NCBI RefSeq assembly: GCF_047654785.1
Contig: NZ_JASGKQ010000003.1
Coordinates: forward strand, 1,364,001-1,428,000
Direction: 5' to 3'
DNA: 64,000 nt
From: Pelomonas sp047654785
Lineage (GTDB): Bacteria; Pseudomonadota; Gammaproteobacteria; Burkholderiales; Burkholderiaceae_C
Of this stretch, positions 33,420 to 44,155 are shown piece by piece; the first letter of the stretch is position 1, and each line of letters starts with the position of its first letter. The notes beneath the pieces were generated by a model that searched no databases, was not told where the DNA came from, and saw nothing but the letters and a program-made list of their open reading frames with translations. Made by a program: the position numbers and the translations under genes.

Positions 33420-34263
33420 GGGCGCATCCTTCGGCTTGCAGTGCCCGCGCCCGCGCCGCCTCGTCCAGCAGCAGCTCCAGCGCCGGCAGGTCGTTGTCCC
33501 ACTCGACCAGCGTGGGCAGCGGCCCCAGGTGCGTGAGCGCGGCGCGGTAGGCCTGCCAGACCTCGTCGCGCACGCGGCTGCCGTGGTCGTCGATGACGAG
33601 GCCGCCGCATTCGCCGTGGCCGGCCAGGTGGATCTCGCCGACGCTGCCGGGGCGGATCGCGCCGACCCAGCGCGCCGCCTCGCGCGCCGCGCCGGCCGGC
33701 GTGCAGCCGGCGTTGCGCGCGTTGACGACCAGGTTGTTCACGTCCAGCAGCAACTGGCAGCCGCTGCGCCGCGTCAGCTCGTTGAAGAACTCGGGCTCGG
33801 CCATCGTGTCGCCGGACCACCCCAGGTAGGCGCTGATGTTCTCCACCAGCAGCGGCCGCCGCAGCCGCTCCTGCACCTGCTGCACATGGCGCAGCAGCAG
33901 CGCGAGCGATTCGTCGGTGAAGGGAATGGGCAGCAGGTCGGCCGCGTGCCCGCCGGCGCCGACGCGCGCGAAGCAGGCGTGGTCGGACACCCAGCGCGGC
34001 TGCACCCGCGCCGCCAGCCGCGCCAGCCGGTCCAGGTGCCAGCCGTCCAGCCCGGCGGCCGAGCCCAGCCCCAGGCCCACGCCGTGCAGGCTGACCGGGT
34101 AGGCGGCGCGGCCGGCGTCCAGCACGGCCAGCGCGGCGCCGCCGTCGGCGAAGAAGTTCTCCGAGTGGACCTCGATGAAGTCCAGCGCCGGGCGCTGCCG
34201 CAGCAGCGCCTCGTGGTGCGGCGTGCGCCAGCCGATGCCGACGCAGGGGGCCGGCGCCGCCAT
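33406..34263 (-). CDS. DUF692 MNIO enzyme, HvfB/BufB-like
   Basis: This 285-residue TIM-barrel enzyme belongs to the multinuclear non-heme iron oxidases related to MbnB. Candidate iron ligands are visible in order: HSENFF (His33, Glu35), SLHGVGL (His60), SDHACF (Asp94, His95), VENISAY (Glu141), LDVNN (Asp174), HLAGH (His212, His216), DDHGSRV (Asp226, His227) and VEWDND (Glu254, Asp256). In known systems it oxidises cysteines of the small precursor to heterocycles that bind copper. It lies 10 nt after the precursor gene. Confidence 0.93.
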   Translation of the reverse strand: MAAPAPCVGIGWRTPHHEALLRQRPALDFIEVHSENFFADGGAALAVLDAGRAAYPVSLHGVGLGLGSAAGLDGWHLDRLARLAARVQPRWVSDHACFARVGAGGHAADLLPIPFTDESLALLLRHVQQVQERLRRPLLVENISAYLGWSGDTMAEPEFFNELTRRSGCQLLLDVNNLVVNARNAGCTPAGAAREAARWVGAIRPGSVGEIHLAGHGECGGLVIDDHGSRVRDEVWQAYRAALTHLGPLPTLVEWDNDLPALELLLDEAARARALQAEGCAHEPG

Positions 34264-34273
34264 CGCGGCGCGC

Positions 34274-34540
34274 CTACTGCCGGGCCGGCGGCGTGGTCTT
34301 GCCGCCCTGCTTCTCGCAGCTGCCCTTGGGCACGTACTTCCATTCGTCGGGATCGTTGTCGACCTTGGCCTCGCCCGCGCAGGCGTGCGAGCCGCTGGCG
34401 CTGCCGCAGTCGTTCTGGCCGGCCTTGGCGATGCCGTAGCACTTCTCCCGGGCGGCCTTGTCGCTGGCCTGGGCCTGGGCGACCAAGCCGAGCGCGAGGG
34501 CGGCGGCCAGCGCCGAGGACACGAGGGCGGGGTTCTTCAT
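34274..34540 (-). CDS. Bufferin/HvfA-type RiPP precursor (DUF2282)
   Basis: This 88-residue small protein has a signal peptide (about 1-25, ending AQAQA) and a short mature part with four cysteines: Cys34 (EKCYGIAKAGQNDC), Cys45, Cys54 (SHACAGEAKVDND) and Cys75 (YVPKGSCEKQGG). This spacing matches BufA1/HvfA precursors, periplasmic copper-buffering peptides whose central cysteines are modified by the MNIO enzyme. GGAG lies about 10 nt upstream of the ATG. It is the first gene of bufA-bufB-bufC; no bufD (DoxX-like) gene follows. Confidence 0.9.
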   Translation of the reverse strand: MKNPALVSSALAAALALGLVAQAQASDKAAREKCYGIAKAGQNDCGSASGSHACAGEAKVDNDPDEWKYVPKGSCEKQGGKTTPPARQ

Positions 34541-34587
34541 GGGCGGGTTCTCCAGGGAGGGGATGGAAAGCGCGATTCTCAACGCAC

Positions 34588-35250
34588 TCAACTCACCGGC
34601 GCGCCGTCGTCGGGCCGGCCGGCCGGCGCCTCGCCGCCCGACAGCGCGATCCGGACCGCCAGCCGCACCGCGTCGACCTGCGCGGCCAGGCCCATGCTGG
34701 GCACGCAGGGCTGCGTGGCCGCGGCCTGCTCGGGCAGCGCCGGCAGGTGGATGAAGCCGCTGGGCACGCCGCGGCCGGCGAGCCGGTGCTGCAGCTCGAA
34801 GAACACCTGGTTGCACACGAAGGCGCCGGCGCTCAGCGACAGCCCGGCCGGGTGGCCGGCCGCGCGCAGGCCGTCGCGCAGCGCCTTGACGGGCAGGGTC
34901 GAGAAATAGGCCGCCGGGGCGCCGGGGCGCACCGGCTGGTCCAGCGGGCGCACGCCGTCGTTGTCGGGGATGCGCGCGTCGATCAGGTTCACGGCCACCC
35001 GCTCGATGGAGACCTCGCTGCGGCCGCTGGCCTGGCCGAGCGCGATGACCAGGCCGGGCCGCAGCGCCGCCAGCGCGTCGGCCAGCGCCTGCGGCGCGCC
35101 GGCGAAGCGGGTGGGCAGCCGGCGCGCGTGGACGGTGGCGCCGCCGAGCGCCTCGCCGTGCAGCGCGCGCGCCACCTCCCAGGACGGGTTGACGGCCGGG
35201 CCGTGCAGCGGGTCGCCGAAGGGCTCGAAGCCGGTGAGCAGGATGTTCAT
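34588..35250 (-). CDS. pcp: Pyrrolidone-carboxylate peptidase
   Basis: Pcp removes N-terminal pyroglutamate from peptides in the cytoplasm. The 220-residue protein starts MNILLTGFEPFG, the usual N-terminus, and keeps the catalytic triad region: Glu83 in SIERVAVNLIDARIPDNDG, Cys146 in GAFVCNQVFF and His168 in GFIHLP. ATG 35250 is chosen; upstream in-frame sequence runs into the inserted repeat. It lies 47 nt upstream of the bufferin precursor on the same strand, so read-through is possible, but a functional link is unproven. Confidence 0.94.
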   Translation of the reverse strand: MNILLTGFEPFGDPLHGPAVNPSWEVARALHGEALGGATVHARRLPTRFAGAPQALADALAALRPGLVIALGQASGRSEVSIERVAVNLIDARIPDNDGVRPLDQPVRPGAPAAYFSTLPVKALRDGLRAAGHPAGLSLSAGAFVCNQVFFELQHRLAGRGVPSGFIHLPALPEQAAATQPCVPSMGLAAQVDAVRLAVRIALSGGEAPAGRPDDGAPVS

Positions 35251-35383
35251 GGCCGGCATTGTCCCGAAGCCGGGGCCGCCGGGCGTGCCATCTGCCGCAT
35301 CTGCCGGGCCTGGCGGGGGCTGTTCGGGCCGGTGCGGCCGGCTGCCGGCTCCCATAATCGTCCGCACCCCGAACGCGCGCGAT

Positions 35384-35616
35384 CCTAAATCCGGCAGTTG
35401 ACCGCTTGCCATTCATCGAAGCCCTGATGTTTCAACACCTTGTCGCCCAGGCGGAGATCACCACGTCGGTGGACACCGCTGCATGCCCGCTGGTCCGGCG
35501 CTGCGGGCCGCTGGCGGCGTTGCTCCTCCTCGCGGGCATGAGCCCGCAGCGTCTTCGCGCCTTGCCAGCAACCCGCCTCGCCAGCCCCTCGGGCATGCCC
35601 AACTGCCGGATTTAGG
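35384..35616 (+). mobile_element. MITE-like element, copy A
   Basis: This 233-bp element is bounded by perfect 17-bp inverted repeats, CCTAAATCCGGCAGTTG at 35384-35400 and its complement at 35600-35616. It is about 85-90 percent identical by eye to the reverse complement of 62302-62535. It encodes no transposase, so it would need one in trans. Only a possible AT duplication flanks it. Its right end directly abuts the ATG of the GspE-type gene at 35617. The rest of the gap (35251-35383) holds only the presumed divergent promoter region. Confidence 0.85.
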
Positions 35617-38127
<2,511 letters not shown>

Positions 38128-38148
38128 ACAACCCACCCCTGCCCGCCC

Positions 38149-39882
38149 ATGAGCGAACCCTCCCGCGACACCGGCACCGCGCCGCGCCCCCGGCTGCGGC
38201 TGGGCGACGTGCTCGTCGAGCAGCAGCTGATCTCGGCCGAGCAGCTGGCGCAGGCGCTGGAGCTGCAGCGCGCCACCGGCAAGAAGCTGGGCCGCATCCT
38301 CATCGAGGCGCACCTGCTGACCGAGGAGGCGCTGGCCCACGTGCTGGCGCGCCAGCTGCGCGTGCCCTTCGTCAACCTGAAGACCTTCCCGCTCAAGACC
38401 GAGCTGGTGCGCCTGCTGCCCGAGACGCCCGCGCGGCGCTTCCGCGCACTGGTGCTGGAGGAGCGCGGCGACACGCTGCTGGTGGCGATGGCCGACCCGC
38501 TGGACCTGTTCGGCTTCGACGAGCTGGCCAAGATCCTCAAGCGCCGGCTGGCGATGGCCGTCGTCGCCGACAGCCAGCTCGCCGCCGTCTACGACCGGCA
38601 CTACCGCCGCAGCGACGAGATCTCCGGCCTGGCCAAGGCGCTGGAGAAGGACCTCGGCGACGCGGTGGACTTCGGCGCACTGCAGGCCAGCGTGGGCCAG
38701 GAAGGCGCGCCGGTCGTGCGGCTGCTGCAGAGCGTGTTCGAGGACGCCACGCGGGCCGGCGCGTCGGACGTGCACATCGAGCCGCAGGAAGGCGAGCTGC
38801 TGATCCGCAACCGCGTGGACGGCCTGCTGCAGACGCTCACCCAGGCCGACAAGCGCATCGCCCCCGCGCTGGCCCAGCGGCTCAAGCTGATGGCCGGCCT
38901 GGACATCTCCGAGAAGCGGCTGCCGCAGGACGGCCGCTTCTCGCTGCGCCTGTCGGACCGCACGCTGGACGTGCGCCTGTCCACCATGCCCAGCCAGTAC
39001 GGCGAATCGGTGGTCATGCGGCTGCTGGGCCAGGGCTCGGCGCTGCGCCGGCTGGGCGAGCTGGGCATGCCCGGCGACATGCTGCAGCGCTTCCGCGAGC
39101 TGCTGGGGCGCGACGCCGGGATGATCCTCGTCACCGGCCCCACCGGCTCCGGCAAGACCTCGACGCTGTACGCGGCGCTGGCCGAGCTGGACGCCGGGCA
39201 GCAGAAGATCATCACCGTGGAAGACCCGGTCGAGTACCGGCTGCCCGGGCTGACCCAGGTGCAGGTGAACGACCGCATCGAGCTGGACTTCGCCCGCGTG
39301 CTGCGCGCCGCGCTGCGCCAGGACCCGGACGTCATCCTGGTCGGCGAGATGCGCGACGCCGAGACCGCCGAGATCGGCCTGCGCGCGGCCATCACCGGCC
39401 ATTTGCTGCTGTCCACGCTGCACACGCGGGACACCGTGTCCACGCCGTTCCGGCTGCTGGACATGGGCGCGCCGCCGTTCATGGTGGCCACCTCGCTGCA
39501 GGCCGTGCTGGCGCAGCGGCTGCTGCGCGGCGTCTGCCCGCACTGCGCCGAGCCGCACCCGGCCACGCCGCAGGAGCAGGCCTGGGTCAACGAAGTGCTG
39601 GCGCGCAACGGCGAGCCGCCCGGCCCGGTGCCCAGCCTGCGCGGCCAGGGCTGCGCCGAGTGCAACGGCACCGGCTACCAGGGCCGGCGCGGCGTCTACG
39701 AGATGCTGGAGCTGGACCCGGACATGGCGCTGGCCATCCAGCGCAGCGATGCCGGCGCCTTCCTGGCGGCCGCGCGCCAGGCGCTGAAGGGCCGCACGCT
39801 GGCCGACCGCAGCCTGGCCCTGGTGCGCGAGGGCAGGACCTCGCTGGCCGAGGCGGTGCGCATCAGCGTGGATGCGGAATGA
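38149..39882 (+). CDS. mshE: MSHA pilus assembly ATPase MshE-like
   Basis: This 577-residue GspE-family ATPase should power assembly of the MSHA-type pilus. The N-terminal MshEN domain (LRLGDVLVEQQLISAEQLAQ, LGRILIEAHLLTEEALA) is of the kind that binds cyclic-di-GMP in Vibrio MshE. The core has Walker A GPTGSGKTST (330-339), EDPVEYRLPGLTQVQVN, DPDVILVGEMRD, TGHLLLSTLHTRD and a zinc site (CPHCAE, CAECNGTG). It follows the first ATPase by 21 nt, and mshG follows after a 247-nt gap. Confidence 0.92.
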   Translation: MSEPSRDTGTAPRPRLRLGDVLVEQQLISAEQLAQALELQRATGKKLGRILIEAHLLTEEALAHVLARQLRVPFVNLKTFPLKTELVRLLPETPARRFRALVLEERGDTLLVAMADPLDLFGFDELAKILKRRLAMAVVADSQLAAVYDRHYRRSDEISGLAKALEKDLGDAVDFGALQASVGQEGAPVVRLLQSVFEDATRAGASDVHIEPQEGELLIRNRVDGLLQTLTQADKRIAPALAQRLKLMAGLDISEKRLPQDGRFSLRLSDRTLDVRLSTMPSQYGESVVMRLLGQGSALRRLGELGMPGDMLQRFRELLGRDAGMILVTGPTGSGKTSTLYAALAELDAGQQKIITVEDPVEYRLPGLTQVQVNDRIELDFARVLRAALRQDPDVILVGEMRDAETAEIGLRAAITGHLLLSTLHTRDTVSTPFRLLDMGAPPFMVATSLQAVLAQRLLRGVCPHCAEPHPATPQEQAWVNEVLARNGEPPGPVPSLRGQGCAECNGTGYQGRRGVYEMLELDPDMALAIQRSDAGAFLAAARQALKGRTLADRSLALVREGRTSLAEAVRISVDAE

Positions 39883-40034
39883 TGGCGCCCCTCGCCCAGT
39901 CCCGCGCCGCTGAACGCGGGCTTGTCTGGTCGGTCTTGCAGACCGCGCAGCGGGCCAGCCCGCTGCCCTTCGGCAGGCACAGCGAGCCCACTGGGCTCAC
40001 CGTGTCCGGCCTCCGCCCCCGAGGGGACGGCGAT

Positions 40035-40057
40035 GCGTGCGGCATTGAGCCGCACGC
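40035..40057. other. Perfect hairpin in the repeat-rich mshE-mshG spacer
   Basis: GCGTGCGGC (40035-40043) pairs perfectly with GCCGCACGC (40049-40057) around ATTGA. It lies in the 247-nt gap 39883-40129, which also holds a CCCCCGAGGGG core (40016-40026) and the 20-bp repeat at 40074-40093. The gap has no convincing gene; it looks like an accumulation of short Burkholderiales repeats that splits the operon. It could act as an attenuator. Confidence 0.5.
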
Positions 40058-40073
40058 ACATCGCCCGCGTGCC

Positions 40074-40093
40074 GGCTTGGGGCGGCCCGGCGC
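40074..40093. repeat. Dispersed 20-bp repeat, second copy
   Basis: This block is identical to 7411-7430 in the same orientation. Similarity does not clearly extend beyond it on the CGGCACG side, but both copies neighbour a GC-rich hairpin region. It lies 37 nt before the mshG ATG. Confidence 0.6.
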
Positions 40094-40129
40094 TCGGCAC
40101 GCGGCCTCAAAGCATCAAAGGCGCCCGAC

Positions 40130-41359
40130 ATGAACTTCGCCTTCAAGGGCCGCGACGGCCGCGGCGAGCGGGTCGAGGGCCTCGTCGACGCGGCCAGCAG
40201 CGACGCGGTGGCCGCGCAGCTGATGGCCGGCGGCGTCACGCCCGTCAGCATCGAGCCGGCCGGCGCGGCCGCCGGCCCGGCCGAGGGCGGCGGCTGGCTG
40301 AAGGCGCTGCTCGCCCGGCCTGTCACGCAGGAAGACGCGCTGGTGCTGACGCGCCAGCTCTACACGCTGCAGAAGGCCGGCGTGCCCCTGCTGCGCTCGC
40401 TCGCGGGGCTGGAGGCGTCCACCACGCACCCCGGCGTCATCGCGCTGCTGCAGGACGTGCGCGCCAGCCTGGACCAGGGCCGCGAGCTGGCCGCCGCGTT
40501 CGCCCGCCACCCGGCCGTGTTCGGCGGCTTCTACGTCGCGATGACGCGCGTCGGCGAGCTCACCGGCCAGCTCACCGAGGTGTTCCGCCGGCTGTCGCAG
40601 CACCTGGAGTCCGAGCTGGACCTGCGCGCCCGCATCCGCCATGCGCTGCGCTACCCGGCCATGGTCCTCATCGCGATGGGGCTGGCGCTGGTCGTCATCA
40701 ACCTGTTCGTGCTGCCCAAGTTCGCCGAGGTCTTCGCGCACTTCAAGAGCGAGCTGCCGCTGATGACGCGCGTGCTGCTCGGCTTCTCGTCCTGGACGGT
40801 GGCCTGGTGGCCGCTGCTGGTGGCCGGCGCCATCGGCGCCGCGCTGGCCTGGCGCCACCGCATCGCCACGCCGGCCGGCCGCTACGCCTGGGACCGCCTC
40901 AAGCTGCGCCTGCCCATCGCCGGTCCCATCGTCCGCAAGGCCACGCTGGCCCGCTTCGCGCGCAGCTTCGCGCTGGCCAGCAGCTCGGGCGTGCCGATCA
41001 GCCAGACCATGACCGTGGTGGCGCAGACCGTGGACAACGCCTACATCGGCGCACGCATCGAGCAGATGCGCGACGGCGTGGAGCGCGGCGAGAGCCTGTC
41101 GCGCTGCGCCACCGCCAGCGGCGTGTTCACGCCCATCGTGCTGCAGATGATCGCGGTCGGCGAGGAGACCGGCGAGCTGGACACGCTGATGAACGAAATC
41201 GCGCAGATGTACGAGCGCGAGACCGACTACGCCATCAAGGGCCTGTCCGCCGCCATCGAGCCGCTGCTGCTGGCCGTCATCGGCGCGCTGGTGCTGGTGC
41301 TGGCGCTGGGCGTGTTCATGCCGCTGTGGAGCCTGGGCCAGGCCGCCATGGGACGCTGA
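40130..41359 (+). CDS. mshG: MSHA pilus inner-membrane platform protein, GspF family
   Basis: This 409-residue PilC/GspF-type protein anchors the assembly ATPase. It has two T2SSF domains: TRQLYTLQKAGVPLLRSLAGL (about 79-99) and ARFARSFALASSSGVPISQTM (about 278-298), each followed by GELTGQLTEVFRRL- or GEETGELDTLMNEI-type motifs, and three membrane helices (about 178-200, 220-242, 376-398). Order and family fit MshG directly after MshE. Confidence 0.93.
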   Translation: MNFAFKGRDGRGERVEGLVDAASSDAVAAQLMAGGVTPVSIEPAGAAAGPAEGGGWLKALLARPVTQEDALVLTRQLYTLQKAGVPLLRSLAGLEASTTHPGVIALLQDVRASLDQGRELAAAFARHPAVFGGFYVAMTRVGELTGQLTEVFRRLSQHLESELDLRARIRHALRYPAMVLIAMGLALVVINLFVLPKFAEVFAHFKSELPLMTRVLLGFSSWTVAWWPLLVAGAIGAALAWRHRIATPAGRYAWDRLKLRLPIAGPIVRKATLARFARSFALASSSGVPISQTMTVVAQTVDNAYIGARIEQMRDGVERGESLSRCATASGVFTPIVLQMIAVGEETGELDTLMNEIAQMYERETDYAIKGLSAAIEPLLLAVIGALVLVLALGVFMPLWSLGQAAMGR

Positions 41360-41513
41360 GCGCCCGTAAACAACTGTGAAGCCTGCAACGCTTGGCCGCC
41401 CGGCCTGGGACGCGCAGCCGGCGCCCGTGCGCTTTTCACGCCAGGCGCCGCGCGCCGGGGCCGATAGTCCCGGCATCCCGGACCACAGCGCAGCGAGCGC
41501 AGGAAGGCACCCC

Positions 41514-41906
41514 ATGAACCAATCCCGCCAAGCCGGCTTCACCCTCATCGAGCTGGTGATGGTCATCGTCATCCTCGGCGTGCTGGCGGCCGTCGCGCTG
41601 CCCAAGTTCGTCAACGTCGACGACGACGCCAAGCTGGCCGCCGTCAACGGCGTGGCCGGCGCGCTCAGCTCGGCCTCGGCCATCAACTTCGCCAGCCGCA
41701 AGGCCAAGGGCGAGACCGGCACCGCCACCACCAACAAGACCATCCCCATCGCCAACTGCACCGACGTGGCCGGCGCGCTGCAGGGCGGCCTGCCCACGGG
41801 CTACACCATCACCGCCGCCGCCATCGCCGCCGACGTGACCAAGACCGACTGCGCCGTCAGCGCCCACGGCAAGTCGGCCAACTTCACCGCCACCGGCATC
41901 AACTGA
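41514..41906 (+). CDS. mshA: MSHA major/minor pilin (MshA/MshB-like)
   Basis: This 130-residue type IV pilin has a short leader MNQSRQAG and the mature start FTLIELVMVIVILGVLAAVALPKFV, with Glu5. DDDAKLAAVNGVAGALSSASAINFA matches MshA-type pilins. The only two cysteines (NCTDV and TDCAV) would form the disulfide. A strong AGGAAGG ribosome site lies about 6 nt upstream, as expected for a highly translated major pilin. MshA or MshB cannot be decided; it is the only candidate here. Confidence 0.9.
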   Translation: MNQSRQAGFTLIELVMVIVILGVLAAVALPKFVNVDDDAKLAAVNGVAGALSSASAINFASRKAKGETGTATTNKTIPIANCTDVAGALQGGLPTGYTITAAAIAADVTKTDCAVSAHGKSANFTATGIN

Positions 41907-41909
41907 CGC

Positions 41910-42356
41910 ATGCCACGCGCGTCGCGTGGCTTCACGCTGGTCGAGCTGGTCCTCGTCATCGTCATCATGGCCGCGCTGGCGGTGTTCGCGCTGCCCCAGG
42001 TGCTGGACACGACGCTGTGGCGGCTGCGCGCCTTCGGCGACGAGCTGCAGTCCCGCCACCAGGCCCTGCAGCGGCTGGCGCTGCAGCAGCGCCGCCCCAT
42101 CGTCGCCACCTTCACCGGCACCGGCGTCAGCTGGGCCTACGCGGCCGGCGGCGAACTCGGCAGCCTGCCCTGCCCCGCCGCCGAATCGCCCTGCATCGCC
42201 GAGGGCGGCAGCCGCAGCGTCACCTTCAACAGCGCCAACAGCGGCGCGACGGCCACCGGCAGCGGCACCGACCTCACCGTCACCGTGGCCGCCGGCAGCT
42301 ACAGCCAGGCCTACCGCGTGGTGGCGGATACGGGCCTGATCCACCCCCTTCCTTGA
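41910..42356 (+). CDS. mshC: MSHA minor pilin MshC-like
   Basis: This 148-residue pilin-like protein is processed at RG|FTLVELVLVIVIMAALAVFALP. The rest is short with VVATF-like beta segments and two cysteines (LPCPA, SPCIA). It begins 3 nt after the MshA-like stop. Position between mshA and mshD fits MshC; the soluble domain itself is not distinctive. Confidence 0.82.
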   Translation: MPRASRGFTLVELVLVIVIMAALAVFALPQVLDTTLWRLRAFGDELQSRHQALQRLALQQRRPIVATFTGTGVSWAYAAGGELGSLPCPAAESPCIAEGGSRSVTFNSANSGATATGSGTDLTVTVAAGSYSQAYRVVADTGLIHPLP

Positions 42357-42384
42357 GGCTTTCGCGCCGCCCTCCCGGACTAGC

Positions 42385-42930
42385 ATGGCCCGCATGCCCC
42401 ACCCCCGCCAGGCACGCGGCTTCACGCTGATCGAGCTGCTGCTGTTCATCGCCGTCGTCGGCATCGCGCTGGCGGCCATGCTGCGCGTGTTCGTCACCGC
42501 GACGCTGGCCGGCGCCGACCCGCTGATCCGCCGCCAGCAGCTGGCCATCGCCGAGTCGCTGCTGCGCGAGGTGCAGCTGATGCCCTTCACCGCCTGCGAC
42601 CCGGACGACGAGCAGGCCGAGACCGGCAGCTGCGCCAGCCTGCCCGAGGCCCCCGGCCCCGAGGCCGGCGAGAGCCGCTACGGCCCGGCCTATTTCGACA
42701 ACGTCAACGACTACGCCGGCTTCTCGATGGCCGGCATCCGCGACCCGGGCGGCGCCGCCGTGCCCGGCCTGGCCGGCTACACGGCCAGCATCGCCGTCGC
42801 CGCCGCCGCGCTGGACTCGCTGCCCGCGGCCGAGGCGCTGCAGATCACCGTCACCGTCACCGGCCCCGACGGCAGCCCGCTGGTGCTGCAGGGCTGGCGA
42901 ACCCGCCATGCGCCGAACGCCACGTCCTGA
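42385..42930 (+). CDS. mshD: MSHA minor pilin MshD-like
   Basis: This 181-residue pilin-like protein has RG|FTLIELLLFIAVVGIALAAML, then LAIAESLLREVQLMPFTAC and YGPAYFDNVNDYAGFSM, the VNDYAGF motif being typical of MshD/PilV-like pilins. ATG 42385 or 42394 may be the start. It overlaps the next gene by 23 nt. Confidence 0.85.
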   Translation: MARMPHPRQARGFTLIELLLFIAVVGIALAAMLRVFVTATLAGADPLIRRQQLAIAESLLREVQLMPFTACDPDDEQAETGSCASLPEAPGPEAGESRYGPAYFDNVNDYAGFSMAGIRDPGGAAVPGLAGYTASIAVAAAALDSLPAAEALQITVTVTGPDGSPLVLQGWRTRHAPNATS

Positions 42931-43714
42931 GCACGGCTTCACGCTGATCGAGGCGGTGCTGGCGATCGCCGCCACCGGCGTGGTCGCCGCCATGGTGGCG
43001 CAGTTCATCGTGCCGGCCACCAGCGCCTATTTCGCCACCGGCGCGCGCGCCCGGCTGGGCGACGAGGCCGACGCCGCGCTGCGCCGCATCGGCCGCGACC
43101 TGGCCGGCGCGCTGCCCAACAGCGCCCGCGTCAGCGGCCGCAGCCTGGAGCTGATCCCGGCCAGCGGCGCGGCGCGCTACGCGGTGGCCGGCGGCGACCC
43201 GCTGCGCTTCGGCGAGGCGGACACCGGCTTCGACATCGTCGGCCCGCCGCTGCGCCTGGCCGCGGCCGGCCAGCGCCTGGCCTGGTACAACCTCGGCCCC
43301 GGCGTGCCCGACGCCGACGCCTACACCGGCGCCAACGTGCGCGTCGCGTCCAACCCGGCCGGCCCGGCCAGCCACCTGGACATCGGCGGCGCCGCGCTGC
43401 CCAACGCGCTGCAGGCGCCGCCCTACCGCGTCTACGCCATCGAGCCGCCCGTCACCTACCGCTGCGACCTGGCCGCCGGCACGCTGACCCGCCACACCGG
43501 CTACGGCTTCCACGCCAGCCAGCCCGACCCGCCCAGCGGCGGCCGCGCGGCCGTGCTGGCGCGGCACGTCAGCGGCTGCAGCTTCGGCTACGACCCGTCC
43601 GGCCCCTCGGCCCGCCACGCCCTCGTGACGCTGCACCTGCAGCTCGGCACGCCGGGCGAGGTCGGCGAAACCGTGTCGCTCTACCACGCCGTCCACGTGG
43701 ACAACCTCCCCTAG
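42908..43714 (+). CDS. mshO: MSHA minor pilin MshO-like
   Basis: This 268-residue pilin-like protein has leader cleavage at HG|FTLIEAVLAIAATGVVAAMV, followed by ARLGDEADAALRRIGRDLAGALPNS, a PulJ/MshO-like helix region, and a large beta-rich domain ending in HLQLGTPGEVGETVSLYHAV. Its order after mshD fits MshO. It is followed by mshP after 3 nt. Confidence 0.84.
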   Translation: MRRTPRPEHGFTLIEAVLAIAATGVVAAMVAQFIVPATSAYFATGARARLGDEADAALRRIGRDLAGALPNSARVSGRSLELIPASGAARYAVAGGDPLRFGEADTGFDIVGPPLRLAAAGQRLAWYNLGPGVPDADAYTGANVRVASNPAGPASHLDIGGAALPNALQAPPYRVYAIEPPVTYRCDLAAGTLTRHTGYGFHASQPDPPSGGRAAVLARHVSGCSFGYDPSGPSARHALVTLHLQLGTPGEVGETVSLYHAVHVDNLP

Positions 43715-43717
43715 CCC

Positions 43718-44155
43718 ATGCGCACCCGCGGCTTCACGATGATGTCCATGCTGTTCATCCTGGTGGTGCTGGCCGCGCTGGGCACGGCGCTGGCCGCGCT
43801 GAGCCAGCGCCAGCAGCTGGGTTCGGCCGGCGAGCTGGCGGCCGCGCGGGCCTACCAGGCCGCGTTCGCCGGCCTGGAATGGGGCAGCCACCAGCTGCTG
43901 CGCGCGCCCGGGCAGCCGGCCTGCTTCGCCACGCGCAGCTTCACGCTGCCCGGCCAGCTCGCCGACTTCACCGTCACCGTGCGCTGCACCCGCACGCCGG
44001 CCAGCGGCACGCTCAGCGACGACGGCGCCACGCTGGCCTTCTACGAGCTGCTGGCCACCGCCTGCAACCTGGCCGCCGCCGGCGCCTGCCCCAACGCCGG
44101 CACGGACCAGCCCACCTACACCGAGCGGCAGCTGAGCCGCACGCTGGGCAAGTGA
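43718..44155 (+). CDS. mshP: MSHA biogenesis protein MshP-like
   Basis: This 145-residue protein has the PilX/MshP-like N-terminus RTRGFTMMSMLFILVVLAALGTALA without the strict Glu5 consensus, then AYQAAFAGLEWGSHQLL. Its globular part has cysteines in ACFATRS and VRCTRT. The stop shares one base with the mshQ start (TGATG). Confidence 0.84.
   Translation: MRTRGFTMMSMLFILVVLAALGTALAALSQRQQLGSAGELAAARAYQAAFAGLEWGSHQLLRAPGQPACFATRSFTLPGQLADFTVTVRCTRTPASGTLSDDGATLAFYELLATACNLAAAGACPNAGTDQPTYTERQLSRTLGK

Noticed and set aside
35406..35615. Short open frame of about 62-64 codons across both MITE-like copies, with a Leu-rich middle
   Set aside because: The frame is open in both copies, but most differences between them change amino acids (for example Gln/His, Arg/Trp, Ala/Val, Gln/Leu), so there is no sign of selection on a protein. 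It is explained by high GC and the shared ancestry of the element.
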